Source: Bacillota bacterium (lineage in GTDB: Bacteria; Bacillota; SHA-98; UBA4971). From it: a stretch of 34,559 nucleotides of DNA. Shown here piece by piece: positions 16,307 to 23,799 of the stretch. The stretch spans positions 1 through 34,559 of the forward strand of contig JAAYXB010000031.1 of assembly GCA_012516125.1 (NCBI GenBank). The letters are read 5' to 3'. Below the pieces are notes generated by a model, which had not been told where the DNA came from, did no database searches, and was given only the letters and a program-made list of their open reading frames with translations. Position 1 is the stretch's first letter, and each line of letters starts with the position of its first letter. The translations under genes were made by a program, and so were the position numbers.

Positions 16307-17158
16307 ATGGGTAGGATCGCAATAGTGACGGACTCCACGGCCGATCTGCCGCCGCACCTATACAGCGAGTACGGCATCACGGTGGTGCCGCTCCTCGTGC
16401 ATTTCGGGGACGAAGTCTACCGGGACGGCGTCGATCTCTCAAGTGAGGGGTTTTATGCGAAGCTGACCTCGAGCAAGGTCCTTCCGAGGACCTCTCAGCC
16501 GTCGCCCCACGATTTTCAGGTTGTGTACGAGGACCTCGTATCGAGGTCGGACGGTGTGGTGTCCATACATCTATCAAGCAAGCTCTCAGGCACATACCAG
16601 TCTGCGGTCATCGCCGCAGGCATGCTGAAAGGCGCACCGGTGCGCGTCATCGACGGGCGCCTCGCATCGGCGGCTACGGGTCTTCTGGTGCTGGAAGCAG
16701 CAAGAATGGCGAGGGCGGGAGCCGGCATCGACGACATCGTTGCGAGGGTCGAGGATCTCATCAGGAGAATGAGGGTCTTCTTCACCGTCGATACCCTCGA
16801 GTATCTCGAGAAGAACGGGCGGATCGGAAAGGCCACTGCGTTTCTCGGCACCCTGCTATCGATTCGCCCACTTCTCTGGATAGACGACGGCGAGGTGGCA
16901 CCGTACGAGAAGGTGCGGGGATCGAGACAGAAGATCCTGGCAAGGCTCGTCGCAGTGGCAAAAGAGCAGGCTCCCGCTGGCAAGAAGCTGCGGGCCGCCG
17001 TCATTCACGCCGTGTCGCCCGACGAAGCTTCGGTTCTCAAAGATGCTGTGGAGGGGGATTTTGCGTGTGAGGAGATCCTCATCGCCACGGTTGGGCCTGT
17101 GATTGGCTCACACACCGGCCCGGGCACCATCGCCATCGCCTTCCACCCCATCGACTAA
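16307..17158 (+). CDS. DegV/FakB family fatty-acid-binding protein
   Basis: 283 aa. Ribosome site gggaggag precedes ATG 16307. It begins IAIVTDSTADLPPHLYSEYGITVVPLLVHF, the DegV signature, and continues with TSQPSP, SIHLSSKLSGTYQSA, VIDGRLASAATG, FTVDTLEYLEKNGRIGK and the C-terminal HTGPGTIAIAF, all conserved lipid-pocket or head-group motifs. FakB proteins present a fatty acid to FakA. The gene lies 270 bp after fakA, a region with no credible gene, and ahead of a clear terminator, so it likely closes the Asp23-fakA-degV unit. Confidence 0.94.
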   Translation: MGRIAIVTDSTADLPPHLYSEYGITVVPLLVHFGDEVYRDGVDLSSEGFYAKLTSSKVLPRTSQPSPHDFQVVYEDLVSRSDGVVSIHLSSKLSGTYQSAVIAAGMLKGAPVRVIDGRLASAATGLLVLEAARMARAGAGIDDIVARVEDLIRRMRVFFTVDTLEYLEKNGRIGKATAFLGTLLSIRPLLWIDDGEVAPYEKVRGSRQKILARLVAVAKEQAPAGKKLRAAVIHAVSPDEASVLKDAVEGDFACEEILIATVGPVIGSHTGPGTIAIAFHPID

Positions 17159-17222
17159 GTGTGGCGGCTGTCTCTGAACTCACACTTAGCGGTGAGCCGT
17201 CGCGCTATGCGGCTTGCGCGAT

Positions 17223-17249
17223 CCGGGCGGAGGTCCGTCCGGGCTTTTT
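17223..17249 (+). terminator. Intrinsic terminator after the degV gene
   Basis: Stem ccgggcgg (17223-17230) with ccgtccgg (17235-17242), 8 bp including one G-T pair, 4-nt loop, followed by gcTTTTTg. Confidence 0.85.
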
Positions 17250-17485
17250 GTTGCCCGTGGCGGATGAAAGAAATAAGACGACGGTCTTGCGACCGTCATC
17301 CCGTGGGAGAGGAGAAACCGGAGGAAGAGCTTATGGGGGAGGGTTTTGGGACCCCGGCACCGTCCAGGTGCCGTTTTCCTCGGCTCTTCTTTCGGTCATA
17401 GTTTGCACGCCGTCCCGCGCTTTATTCAGGTTCTTCCCTGGTAATTCACACCATATTTCGGATTTTCCGGGGGACACTATAGACG
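17250..17485 (+). promoter_or_regulatory. Structured leader-like region before rsmD with a second terminator hairpin
   Basis: No gene. It contains a 7-bp hairpin gacggtc-ttgc-gaccgtc (17280-17297), then a purine-rich stretch, then cggcacc-gtcca-ggtgccg-TTTTCC (17355-17378), a terminator-like hairpin about 110 bp before the rsmD start. A hairpin plus terminator between two genes on one strand may be an attenuator. No known riboswitch class is recognised and no clear promoter is seen. Confidence 0.4.
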
Positions 17486-18049
17486 ATGCGAGTGATTGCG
17501 GGCAAGGCCAAGGGCAAGCGGCTTTTTGGGGCACCCGGAATGAGGGCCCGCCCCATAACCGACCGGGTCAAGAAGTCGGTCTTTGACATCCTTGCGCCGT
17601 GCATCGCCGGGGCCAGGTGCCTGGACCTCTTTGCCGGCACCGGGGCGCTCGGAATAGAGGCGCTGAGCCGGGGTGCGGCGTTCGCTGTGTTCGTCGAGTG
17701 CGACGCGAGGATGGTGGCAGTCATCCGGCGAAACCTGGAGGAGACCTCTCTTGCGGGGCTCGCCAGGGTGATGCATGCCGACGTGAGGTGGGCCATCCGG
17801 GTGCTTGCAGGTAAGGAGGAGCCGTTTGACATCGTGTTCGTTGATCCTCCGTACGGCCACGGTCTCGCTCCCGTGGCCCTGGAGCTTGTCGCCCGCTATG
17901 GGATTGTCAAAGGGGATGGCATTATGGTGGCACGGCACGAACGCAGGCAGGAGATGCCGTGCCTCGGCGCGAATGTAACACTGGTAAGGCAGGAAAGATT
18001 CGGCGATACCGTGGTATCCTTCTACGGGCCTGGCGATGGGGGTGATTGA
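17486..18049 (+). CDS. rsmD: 16S rRNA (guanine966-N2)-methyltransferase
   Basis: 187 aa. It methylates G966 (E. coli numbering) of 16S rRNA using S-adenosylmethionine. It starts [15 protein letters not shown], has [15 protein letters not shown], the SAM motif [20 protein letters not shown], and the catalytic FVDPPYG. Length matches the family (180-190 aa). It overlaps coaD by 14 bp, the conserved rsmD-coaD pair (ylbH-ylbI in B. subtilis). Confidence 0.95.
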   Translation: MRVIAGKAKGKRLFGAPGMRARPITDRVKKSVFDILAPCIAGARCLDLFAGTGALGIEALSRGAAFAVFVECDARMVAVIRRNLEETSLAGLARVMHADVRWAIRVLAGKEEPFDIVFVDPPYGHGLAPVALELVARYGIVKGDGIMVARHERRQEMPCLGANVTLVRQERFGDTVVSFYGPGDGGD

Positions 18050-18536
18050 CGTAGTCACAGCAGTATATCCGGGCAGCTTTGACCCAGTGACCAACGGTCA
18101 CGTGGATATCGCTGAGCGCGCGTCGAAGGTGTTCGGTAGGGTGGTCGTGGCGGTGCTCAACAATCCGTCGAAGGATGCGCTCTTCACCCTTGACGAGCGC
18201 ACCGAGATGCTTGCGACCGCCCTTGGGCACCTGCCGAACGTGGAGATCGCGCACTTTTCCGGGCTTCTTGTGGACTTCGCCCGACAGCATGGCGCACAGG
18301 TGATCGTGCGCGGCCTGCGCGCGCTATCCGACTTTGAATACGAGTTTCAGATGGCCTCGGTCAATCGCAAAATAGGAGGCGGTATTGAAACTGTCTTCAT
18401 GATGACAGCGAACGAGTATGCTTTCTTGAGTTCAAGCATGGTCAAGGAAGTGGCGCGATTTGGCGGGTGCGTGAGGGGCTTCGTGCCAGATCACGTGGCG
18501 CGCCGCCTCGCAGAGAAGTTCGGCCCTGCCAGGTGA
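18036..18536 (+). CDS. coaD: Phosphopantetheine adenylyltransferase
   Basis: 166 aa. It converts 4'-phosphopantetheine and ATP to dephospho-CoA. Motifs: [17 protein letters not shown] (with the (T/H)xGH motif as TNGH), [22 protein letters not shown], and [14 protein letters not shown], the ISST-like ATP-binding loop. The start could be ATG 18036 or GTG 18042; both give an overlap with rsmD and translational coupling. Functionally it joins panB, elsewhere in the window, in the CoA pathway that supplies acyl carriers for the fab operon. Confidence 0.96.
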   Translation: MGVIDVVTAVYPGSFDPVTNGHVDIAERASKVFGRVVVAVLNNPSKDALFTLDERTEMLATALGHLPNVEIAHFSGLLVDFARQHGAQVIVRGLRALSDFEYEFQMASVNRKIGGGIETVFMMTANEYAFLSSSMVKEVARFGGCVRGFVPDHVARRLAEKFGPAR

Positions 18537-18562
18537 GCCGGGCGTGACGAGGGGGAGCTGTG

Positions 18563-19018
18563 GTGGGCAAGACCAAGATCGTGGACCTTTTAGACAGACT
18601 CGAGGAAACCATCGAAACAGCCCGAAGGGTGCCGCTCCTCAATAGGGTGCTGGCCGACAAGTATGAGATCCTGGAGATACTCGACCAGATACGCATAGCC
18701 CTGCCCGACGAGGTGAAGCATGCCGAGGCGGTCCTCACGGAGAAAGACCGCATCCTCGCCGAGGCGGCTGCCGAGGCGGAGAGGCTGAGGGCCTCGGCGA
18801 AGGACCATCTGAGAGCCCTCATTTCCCAGGAGGAAGTGGTCAAGGCTGCTGAGGCGGAGGCCGCGCGGATTCTTGAGGAGGCGAAGGCTCAGGCAAACGA
18901 GATAAGGAGTGGTGCCGACGAGTATGCGGCCCAAACCCTCCTGAAAATGGAAGAGAGCCTTCAGAAGACGCTCAAAGTGGTCAGGCGCGGCGTCGAGGAA
19001 CTGAAGAAGAAGGGTTAG
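18563..19018 (+). CDS. Coiled-coil protein of unknown function (ATP-synthase-b-like)
   Basis: 151 aa from GTG 18563, with agggggag 6 bp upstream (GTG 18560 is also possible). No signal peptide or membrane segment. The N-terminus (KIVDLLDRLEETIETARRVPLLNRVLADKYEILEILDQIR) is helical, and residues about 50-150 form a long Ala/Glu/Arg-rich coiled coil (EKDRILAEAAAEAERLRASA, EAARILEEAKAQANEIRSGA) similar to F-type ATPase subunit b or DivIVA-like proteins. Comparable small coiled-coil proteins follow coaD in other Clostridia; their role is unknown, and a scaffold or division role is only a guess. Its 3' end overlaps convergent ylbJ by 38 bp. Confidence 0.85.
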   Translation: MGKTKIVDLLDRLEETIETARRVPLLNRVLADKYEILEILDQIRIALPDEVKHAEAVLTEKDRILAEAAAEAERLRASAKDHLRALISQEEVVKAAEAEAARILEEAKAQANEIRSGADEYAAQTLLKMEESLQKTLKVVRRGVEELKKKG

Positions 19019-20267
19019 GGCTCCTCTTGAACCTTACCCGCATCACGATGAGACGTATCCGCTGCAGGAACCAGATCATCAGGGATACCGCGATCATGAG
19101 CGCCAGGACGCGCGCAAGAGCGGCGGACGACGCTCCAAGGCGCGTGAGGAACGGGACGCGTTCTGTGGTCACCCGGGCGACAAAAGCCGGGACGACGATG
19201 CGCGCCAGACCCCGGCCTGCCGGGCTCATCAGGACCAGGGTGACGGCTCCGCTTATGATGGCCTGAGCCACCCGTGTGGTGACGTACGGGGCCATCCGGA
19301 TGTCTGTTCCGCTGCACATCGTGGCAACCTGAGCGAAGACCGATAGCCCCGACCACGCGATTATGGCATTTGCGGCCACGAGCCGGTGAAGGAGGGGTGC
19401 GGCGGCCTTGCTGGCAAGTTCCGATCCCAGCGTGATCTCGAAGAATCCACTCACGAAGGCGGGCACCAGCGTCGGGTCGAGGCCCAGCGGGCTCAGGGCG
19501 AAGGCGATTGGAGCGGCTATCAGCTGTGTCACCCGGGCTACTGTGAGTACCCTGATTATCACCGAGAACATGATTATGAACCCGCCGATGAGAAGCATGC
19601 TGTTCACCGAGTCCCTCACGGTGTGGCCGAAAAGCTGCCCGAAAGGCCTGCCGTCTGCCTGTCGTGCGCGATATAGCTCAGCAAGGGCTCGCGCGAATAT
19701 GTTCTCCCTGCGGCCCTGCACGAGGTCCCGGCGCAACTGTGGCCCTCCGTGAAGCCGCAGCAACACTCCGACGATCACCGCGGAGATGTAGTGAGCCCCG
19801 CAGATCGTGAGCGCGAGAGATGGCATGCTGAACATCCCCACCGCCACTGCGCCTGCCATGAACAGGGGATCCGCCGTATTCGTGAAGCTGACGAGCCGTT
19901 CCCCCTCGATTTGGTTACAAAGGTTTTGCTTGCGAAGGTTCGCGGTAATGCGCGCGCCGATGGGGTAGCCCCCTGTAAGCCCCATGGCGAACGCGAACGC
20001 GCCCACCCCTGGCACGTCGAACGCCGGCCTCATGAGCGGCTCAAGGAGGACGCCGAGGAAGTGGACGACCCCCAGAGCCATGAGCACCTCCGCTGCGATG
20101 AAGAACGGGAGCAGCGCCGGGAACACGATCTCCCACCAGACTCGCAGGCCTTCCACCGAGGCCTCAAACGCCACGTCGGGGTAGACGATTATGGAGATGG
20201 TGACGAAAAGAGCGCAGGCCGCCATCAGGTATGCTGCCCGCCGGGTGATGGTGGTCCGATCGTTCAT
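18981..20267 (-). CDS. ylbJ: Sporulation integral membrane protein YlbJ
   Basis: 428 aa on the minus strand, with ggaggtaggag before ATG 20267. About eight to ten hydrophobic segments. The conserved FPALLPFFIAAEVLMALGVV, GLTGGYPIGA, SFTNTADPLFMAGAV and SGFFEITLG are typical of YlbJ, a nucleoside-recognition/GATE-domain membrane protein needed for normal spore formation in B. subtilis. The inverted gene in an otherwise plus-strand ylb cluster implies its own regulation, and a weak sigma-E-like promoter is seen upstream. It overlaps the coiled-coil gene tail to tail. Confidence 0.94.
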   Translation of the reverse strand: MNDRTTITRRAAYLMAACALFVTISIIVYPDVAFEASVEGLRVWWEIVFPALLPFFIAAEVLMALGVVHFLGVLLEPLMRPAFDVPGVGAFAFAMGLTGGYPIGARITANLRKQNLCNQIEGERLVSFTNTADPLFMAGAVAVGMFSMPSLALTICGAHYISAVIVGVLLRLHGGPQLRRDLVQGRRENIFARALAELYRARQADGRPFGQLFGHTVRDSVNSMLLIGGFIIMFSVIIRVLTVARVTQLIAAPIAFALSPLGLDPTLVPAFVSGFFEITLGSELASKAAAPLLHRLVAANAIIAWSGLSVFAQVATMCSGTDIRMAPYVTTRVAQAIISGAVTLVLMSPAGRGLARIVVPAFVARVTTERVPFLTRLGASSAALARVLALMIAVSLMIWFLQRIRLIVMRVRFKRSPNPSSSVPRRRA

Positions 20268-20349
20268 GATGCTCCTACCTCCGTACGACTCCCGGCTGTC
20301 CCGACACCGTTTTCCGGGTTGGTTCCGGGTTGTTCCCCGGTTGTCCTTA

Positions 20350-20380
20350 CATGTATATTTGGAGCGAAGGGGTGTTATGC
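20350..20380 (-). promoter_or_regulatory. Possible sigma-E-type promoter of ylbJ
   Basis: On the minus strand GCATAAC (20380-20374), 16-bp gap, then TATACATG (20357-20350), compared with the sigma-E pattern gTCATATT / CATACAnT. The match is partial and the gap slightly long. In B. subtilis ylbJ belongs to the sigma-E regulon, which makes the location plausible. Confidence 0.3.
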
Positions 20381-20414
20381 TAAAGCGCCACTTACCGCCG
20401 CAGCGCTGGAGCTC

Positions 20415-20678
20415 CTAAGTGAGGGTGCAGAAATGCTCTCGGTTATTGGAAGGGGTTGGCGGCGATTGCACCAGGGGTGTCGAAATCCGGCCACTCGCCG
20501 GAGGGGCCGGACTTTGGCGAAGGGCGCCCCGTTCGGGGCGCCGTCCCCGAGTGCAACACCGGCAACCCGGCAGCTACTGGCAAAGGGGCCAAGAACCAAC
20601 GCGCGCGTGCTTGAGCGCTTCGGCGCGTCGGCGGTGCGGCGGGGGAGGATCCGCGGCATATCGGCCTTTCTCGCTTAA
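20415..20678. repeat. MITE-like element, copy 1 (right end eroded)
   Basis: The left end CTAAGTGAGGGTGCA (20415-20429) equals the inverted repeat of the element at 24749-25061. About 175 bp of body (to about 20590) align at high identity with it, including the hairpin ggcgcccc-gttc-ggggcgcc and the block caacaccggcaacccggca. Beyond that the copies diverge. ctcgctta at 20670-20677 may be the remnant of the right terminal repeat. It fills the gap between divergent ylbJ and rssA. Confidence 0.75.
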
Positions 20679-20703
20679 TAGAGCTATTCTGTGGGGTGGT
20701 GGG

Positions 20704-21522
20704 ATGGCGTCTGCTCGAGGTCCACGCCCTAGGATAGGCCTTGCCCTCGGGGCCGGCTCGGCCCGGGGCCTCGCCCATATAGGGGTGCTGCAGGTCCTGG
20801 AGGAGCAGGGGGTACCCATCGATATCATAGTCGGCTCGAGCGCCGGCGCGCTTGTTGGTGGGATTTACGCTGCGTGCCGCGATCTCGCGATGATGGAGCG
20901 GCTTGCGATGCACATTAAGTGGGACCACCTGGTGGACTTCTGCTTCCCCCGCATGGGCCTCATCGCGGGAGACAGGATCCTTGAGTTTCTGCGGATTCTC
21001 ACGGGCGGGAGGTCATTTGCCGACCTCTCTTTGCCCTTTGGTGCAACTGCCGTAGATATAGAGACCGGTGAGGAGGTTCTCCTGAAGGATGGCGAGGTTG
21101 CCCTCGCCATCCGGGCGAGCATAGCCGTGCCGGGCATCGTGGCACCTGTGAGGGCCGGCGGCCGTCTCCTCGTGGATGGGGCGGTCCTGGACCGGGTGCC
21201 GGCCAGATGCGCGCGGCAGATGGGGGCCGACTTCGTCATCGCGGTGTCCGCTGGTGGCAATGTCGGCGGAGCTCCTGACCGCCACAGGAGAGAGCCGGTG
21301 ACAAACGTATTCGAGGTGATCACCACCGCCATCGAGCTGATGGAGCTTGCCATACTCCGCCAGCGGATAATCGACGCCGATGTGGTGATCGCACCAGACC
21401 TCACAGACATCGGCCCCACCAGGCTCGACCGCGCGGCCGAGATCATCGAACGGGGCAGGACAGCTGCGCGGGCGGCTCTTCCGAGGATAGCGGAGAGATT
21501 GGAGGAGGTGTCGGCGTGGTAA
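20704..21522 (+). CDS. Patatin-like phospholipase, RssA/YlbK family
   Basis: 272 aa from ATG 20704; the upstream open frame is repeat sequence. Patatin fold: oxyanion loop GLALGAGSARGLAHIGVLQ, nucleophile elbow G44-S45-S46-A47-G48 (Ser46), and catalytic Asp in DGA (D158-A160). No signal peptide, so a cytoplasmic acyl hydrolase; substrates are unknown. It corresponds to ylbK in the B. subtilis order ylbJ-ylbK-ylbL and overlaps ylbL by 7 bp, suggesting translational coupling. The ribosome site (ggggtggtggg) is weak. Confidence 0.93.
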   Translation: MASARGPRPRIGLALGAGSARGLAHIGVLQVLEEQGVPIDIIVGSSAGALVGGIYAACRDLAMMERLAMHIKWDHLVDFCFPRMGLIAGDRILEFLRILTGGRSFADLSLPFGATAVDIETGEEVLLKDGEVALAIRASIAVPGIVAPVRAGGRLLVDGAVLDRVPARCARQMGADFVIAVSAGGNVGGAPDRHRREPVTNVFEVITTAIELMELAILRQRIIDADVVIAPDLTDIGPTRLDRAAEIIERGRTAARAALPRIAERLEEVSAW

Positions 21523-22532
21523 GGCGAAAGCGGGGCGCGATTGCGCTCATCGGGGTCCTCCTGGTCGCCGGAGCAGTTCATGGCTACCTCACCCGGAACT
21601 ACGTGGTCATCGCGCCCGGCCCGGCAGAGAGCCTCTCAGGAATGGTGAGCGTGGAGGGAGGGGTCCGGGACGCGAAAGGAGCGTTCCTTCTCACGGCCGT
21701 AACCAGCCACCCGGCAGGTATCCTGTCTCCCGTCGCGGCCGCCATGTCGCCTCTGGTGGACCTCGTGCCCCGCAGCCAGGAGATCCCTCGCGGTATGGAC
21801 ATGAGAAAGTACCTCAAGATCATGGAGAGCATGATGCGGGAGAGCGAGGTGATCGCGGGGGCGGTCGCCCTTCGGAAGCTGGGATATCATGTCCACGTGG
21901 AAACCGTGGTGAGGATCGAGGAGGTGTTGAAAGAAGGCCCTGCTAGAGGGCTACTTAAAGAGGGGGACGTGATTCTCGCCGTGGACGGAAAGCCTGTCGG
22001 GACCGCTGATGAGGCCGTCAAAAGGATAGGCGCGCGGAGCCCGGGAACCCCGGTTGACCTTACCGTGAGACGGGACGGCCGCGTGGAGGATTTCACGGTT
22101 CAGACGGTCCCACACCCCGAAGACCGAACGCGCGCGGCGGTGGGGATACTGGTGAGTGCCAGCATCACCCACGACCTGCCTGTGAGGATTACCATCAACC
22201 CCCGTGAGATCAAAGGGTCATCCGCGGGCCTTATGTTTACCCTCGAAATCCTGGATCAGCTCGACCCGCGCGATCTCACGAGCGGTCAGGTTGTAGCAGG
22301 CACAGGGACCGTCAGCCTTGATGGGGCCGTGGGACCCATCGGCGGAGTCAAACAGAAAGTGGCTGCCGCTGAGCGCGCAGGCGCCCGCTATTTCCTTGTG
22401 CCCATCGAGAACGAGCGCGCCGCCAGGATGGCCGCCACGCATCTTGAGGTGATGCCGGTGAGCGACATCGACGACGCCTTGAGGGCGCTGGATGAGATTG
22501 CAAGGAGGGGAAATGGAACTCTTGGAGAATAA
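21516..22532 (+). CDS. ylbL: Membrane-anchored PDZ-Lon-type serine protease YlbL
   Basis: 338 aa from GTG 21516, with ggaggaggtg upstream. One N-terminal membrane segment (about 8-24), then a PDZ domain (about 115-200: VVRIEEVLKEGPARGLLKEGDVILAVDGKPV), then a Lon-like S16 protease domain. Catalytic Ser in GSSAG (S236) and Lys in IGGVKQK (K279) form the Ser-Lys dyad. The protease is anchored with its domains outside the membrane. B. subtilis YlbL has been linked to processing of membrane proteins such as the SOS division inhibitor YneA. It completes the rssA-ylbL pair. Confidence 0.95.
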   Translation: MVRRKRGAIALIGVLLVAGAVHGYLTRNYVVIAPGPAESLSGMVSVEGGVRDAKGAFLLTAVTSHPAGILSPVAAAMSPLVDLVPRSQEIPRGMDMRKYLKIMESMMRESEVIAGAVALRKLGYHVHVETVVRIEEVLKEGPARGLLKEGDVILAVDGKPVGTADEAVKRIGARSPGTPVDLTVRRDGRVEDFTVQTVPHPEDRTRAAVGILVSASITHDLPVRITINPREIKGSSAGLMFTLEILDQLDPRDLTSGQVVAGTGTVSLDGAVGPIGGVKQKVAAAERAGARYFLVPIENERAARMAATHLEVMPVSDIDDALRALDEIARRGNGTLGE

Positions 22533-22570
22533 TACAACCGAGTAGTCCCCAACGGCGGGCGTTTCCCGGT

Positions 22571-22692
22571 ACCATCGAAAGGATGAAAACGGCAACCACC
22601 GCCTGTTTTCGGGGTAGTCGTCCATGGCGGCCAGCTGCCGCCGCCATCGAGAGGATGTGAAAACGGCAGGCAGCGGCCGTTTTCAAAGTATG
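22571..22692 (+). repeat. Tandem pair of similar hairpin modules downstream of ylbL
   Basis: Two modules 72 bp apart share ccatcgaRaggatg followed by gaaaacggc...gttttc. Module 1 spans 22571-22617 and module 2 spans 22643-22692. Each can form a small CATC/GATG hairpin and a larger GAAAACGGC/GCCGTTTTC hairpin, with a perfect 9-bp stem in module 2. Between them lies atggcggc...gccgccat. The rest of the 301-bp gap to the LysM gene holds no gene. A double terminator or a structured RNA are both possible. Confidence 0.55.
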
Positions 22693-22833
22693 ACCCCGGG
22701 CAAGAGTTGACTTTGACTCTGAGAGAGAATGAAGCGCCGACTACCTACCACATAGTGGCAGACATGGGCGGAACTACCCATCAGCTAGTTTGCGGGGCAG
22801 CTCTGAGTCCGCGGGCGACTGGAGGCGAGGGTC

Positions 22834-23718
22834 TTGAGAGTTACGCTCGGACATGCGCGCGTGCTTGTGGTTGTGGCTCTTGTCGCCGCGGTTTTTGTGT
22901 GTACATGCCCCGCCATGGCGGGCGCCCCCTCTCGCGCGCTGAAGAAGGGCATGAGAGGGGATGACGTCGTCCGGCTGCAGCAAGGCCTCGCGAACCTCGG
23001 GCTCTACATCGGTGAGTGCGACGGCCTGTTCGGCGACTGCACGCTGCAGGCGGTGGAGGCTTTCCAGCGACAGCATGGGCTCCGGGTGGACGGGGTGGTG
23101 GGCGCGTCCACGTGGGAGCGCCTGGAGGCGGAGCTTGCGAAGGGGCGCACGAAGACATACATTGTCTCGCCGGGTGATAGCTTGTGGGCCATAGCCCGGA
23201 AGTTCGGCGTCGGCGTCCAGGATATCGTGCGGGCGAACGACATCCGTGACCCGTCCTCGATCAGGGCAGGGCAAGAACTTCGGATTCCGGGTGCGGGCGA
23301 CGTTCCGTCGAGGGGCGGGCGTGGTCCCGTTGAGGTTCTACATTGGGACAAGGTGAAGACTCTCTTCAGAGCCTATGCCACCGTGGTCGATGTCCGCACT
23401 GGCCTCTCGTTTCGCGTGAGGCGGCGGGGCGGCCACTTCCACGCTGACGCTGAGCCTGCCGGCACCGAGGACACAGCGATCATGAAGAGGATCTACGGGG
23501 GCAGGTGGAGCTGGGAACGCCGTCCCATCGTGCTGGAGGTGGCGGGAAGGCGAATCGCGGCCTCCATGAACGGGATGCCCCACGGCGGCGAGTCCGTGCG
23601 GGGCAATGGTTTCCCGGGGCACTTTTGCATTCACTTTGCCGGCAGCAGACTCCACGGTTCCGGCGAGATAGACCGCGAGCACCAGGCGTGTGTGCGGGAG
23701 GCAGCCGCAAGCGAGTGA
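22834..23718 (+). CDS. Exported peptidoglycan-binding protein (PG_binding_1 plus LysM)
   Basis: 294 aa from TTG 22834, with ggaggcgaggg just upstream. Signal peptide about residues 1-29 (VLVVVALVAAVFVCTCPAMAGA). A PG_binding_1 repeat follows (about 36-88: LKKGMRGDDVVRLQQGLANLG, DGLFGDCTLQAVEAFQRQHGL), then a LysM domain (about 107-152: TYIVSPGDSLWAIARKFGV to GQELRIP). The C-terminal 130 residues (LSFRVRRRGGHFHADAEP, RRIAASMNGMPHG, NGFPGHFCIHFAGSRLHGSG) form a conserved domain seen in spore-forming Firmicutes, with several His residues but no assigned activity. It occupies the place of ylbM in the B. subtilis order. Spore cortex or wall location is inferred. Confidence 0.9.
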   Translation: MRVTLGHARVLVVVALVAAVFVCTCPAMAGAPSRALKKGMRGDDVVRLQQGLANLGLYIGECDGLFGDCTLQAVEAFQRQHGLRVDGVVGASTWERLEAELAKGRTKTYIVSPGDSLWAIARKFGVGVQDIVRANDIRDPSSIRAGQELRIPGAGDVPSRGGRGPVEVLHWDKVKTLFRAYATVVDVRTGLSFRVRRRGGHFHADAEPAGTEDTAIMKRIYGGRWSWERRPIVLEVAGRRIAASMNGMPHGGESVRGNGFPGHFCIHFAGSRLHGSGEIDREHQACVREAAASE

Positions 23719-23741
23719 CCGTCGCATCTTCCGGGTTTTTC

Positions 23742-23770
23742 TTGACGCCAGGGATGCCCTGGCTTATAAT
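23742..23770 (+). promoter_or_regulatory. Strong sigma-A promoter of ylbN-rpmF with palindrome in the spacer
   Basis: TTGACG (23742-23747), 17-bp spacer, TATAAT (23765-23770). The inverted repeat GCCAGGGATGCCCTGGC (23747-23763) has perfect 7-bp arms around ATG and nearly fills the spacer, a position typical for a repressor operator. Confidence 0.85.
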
Positions 23771-23799
23771 TTGTCTTGTTGTGCGGGGGCGTGTTCGCC

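Noticed and set aside
16041-16307. 88-aa frame between fakA and degV
   Set aside because: It has no ribosome site, an unlikely composition, and a frame that merely runs into the degV ribosome site region; treated as intergenic.
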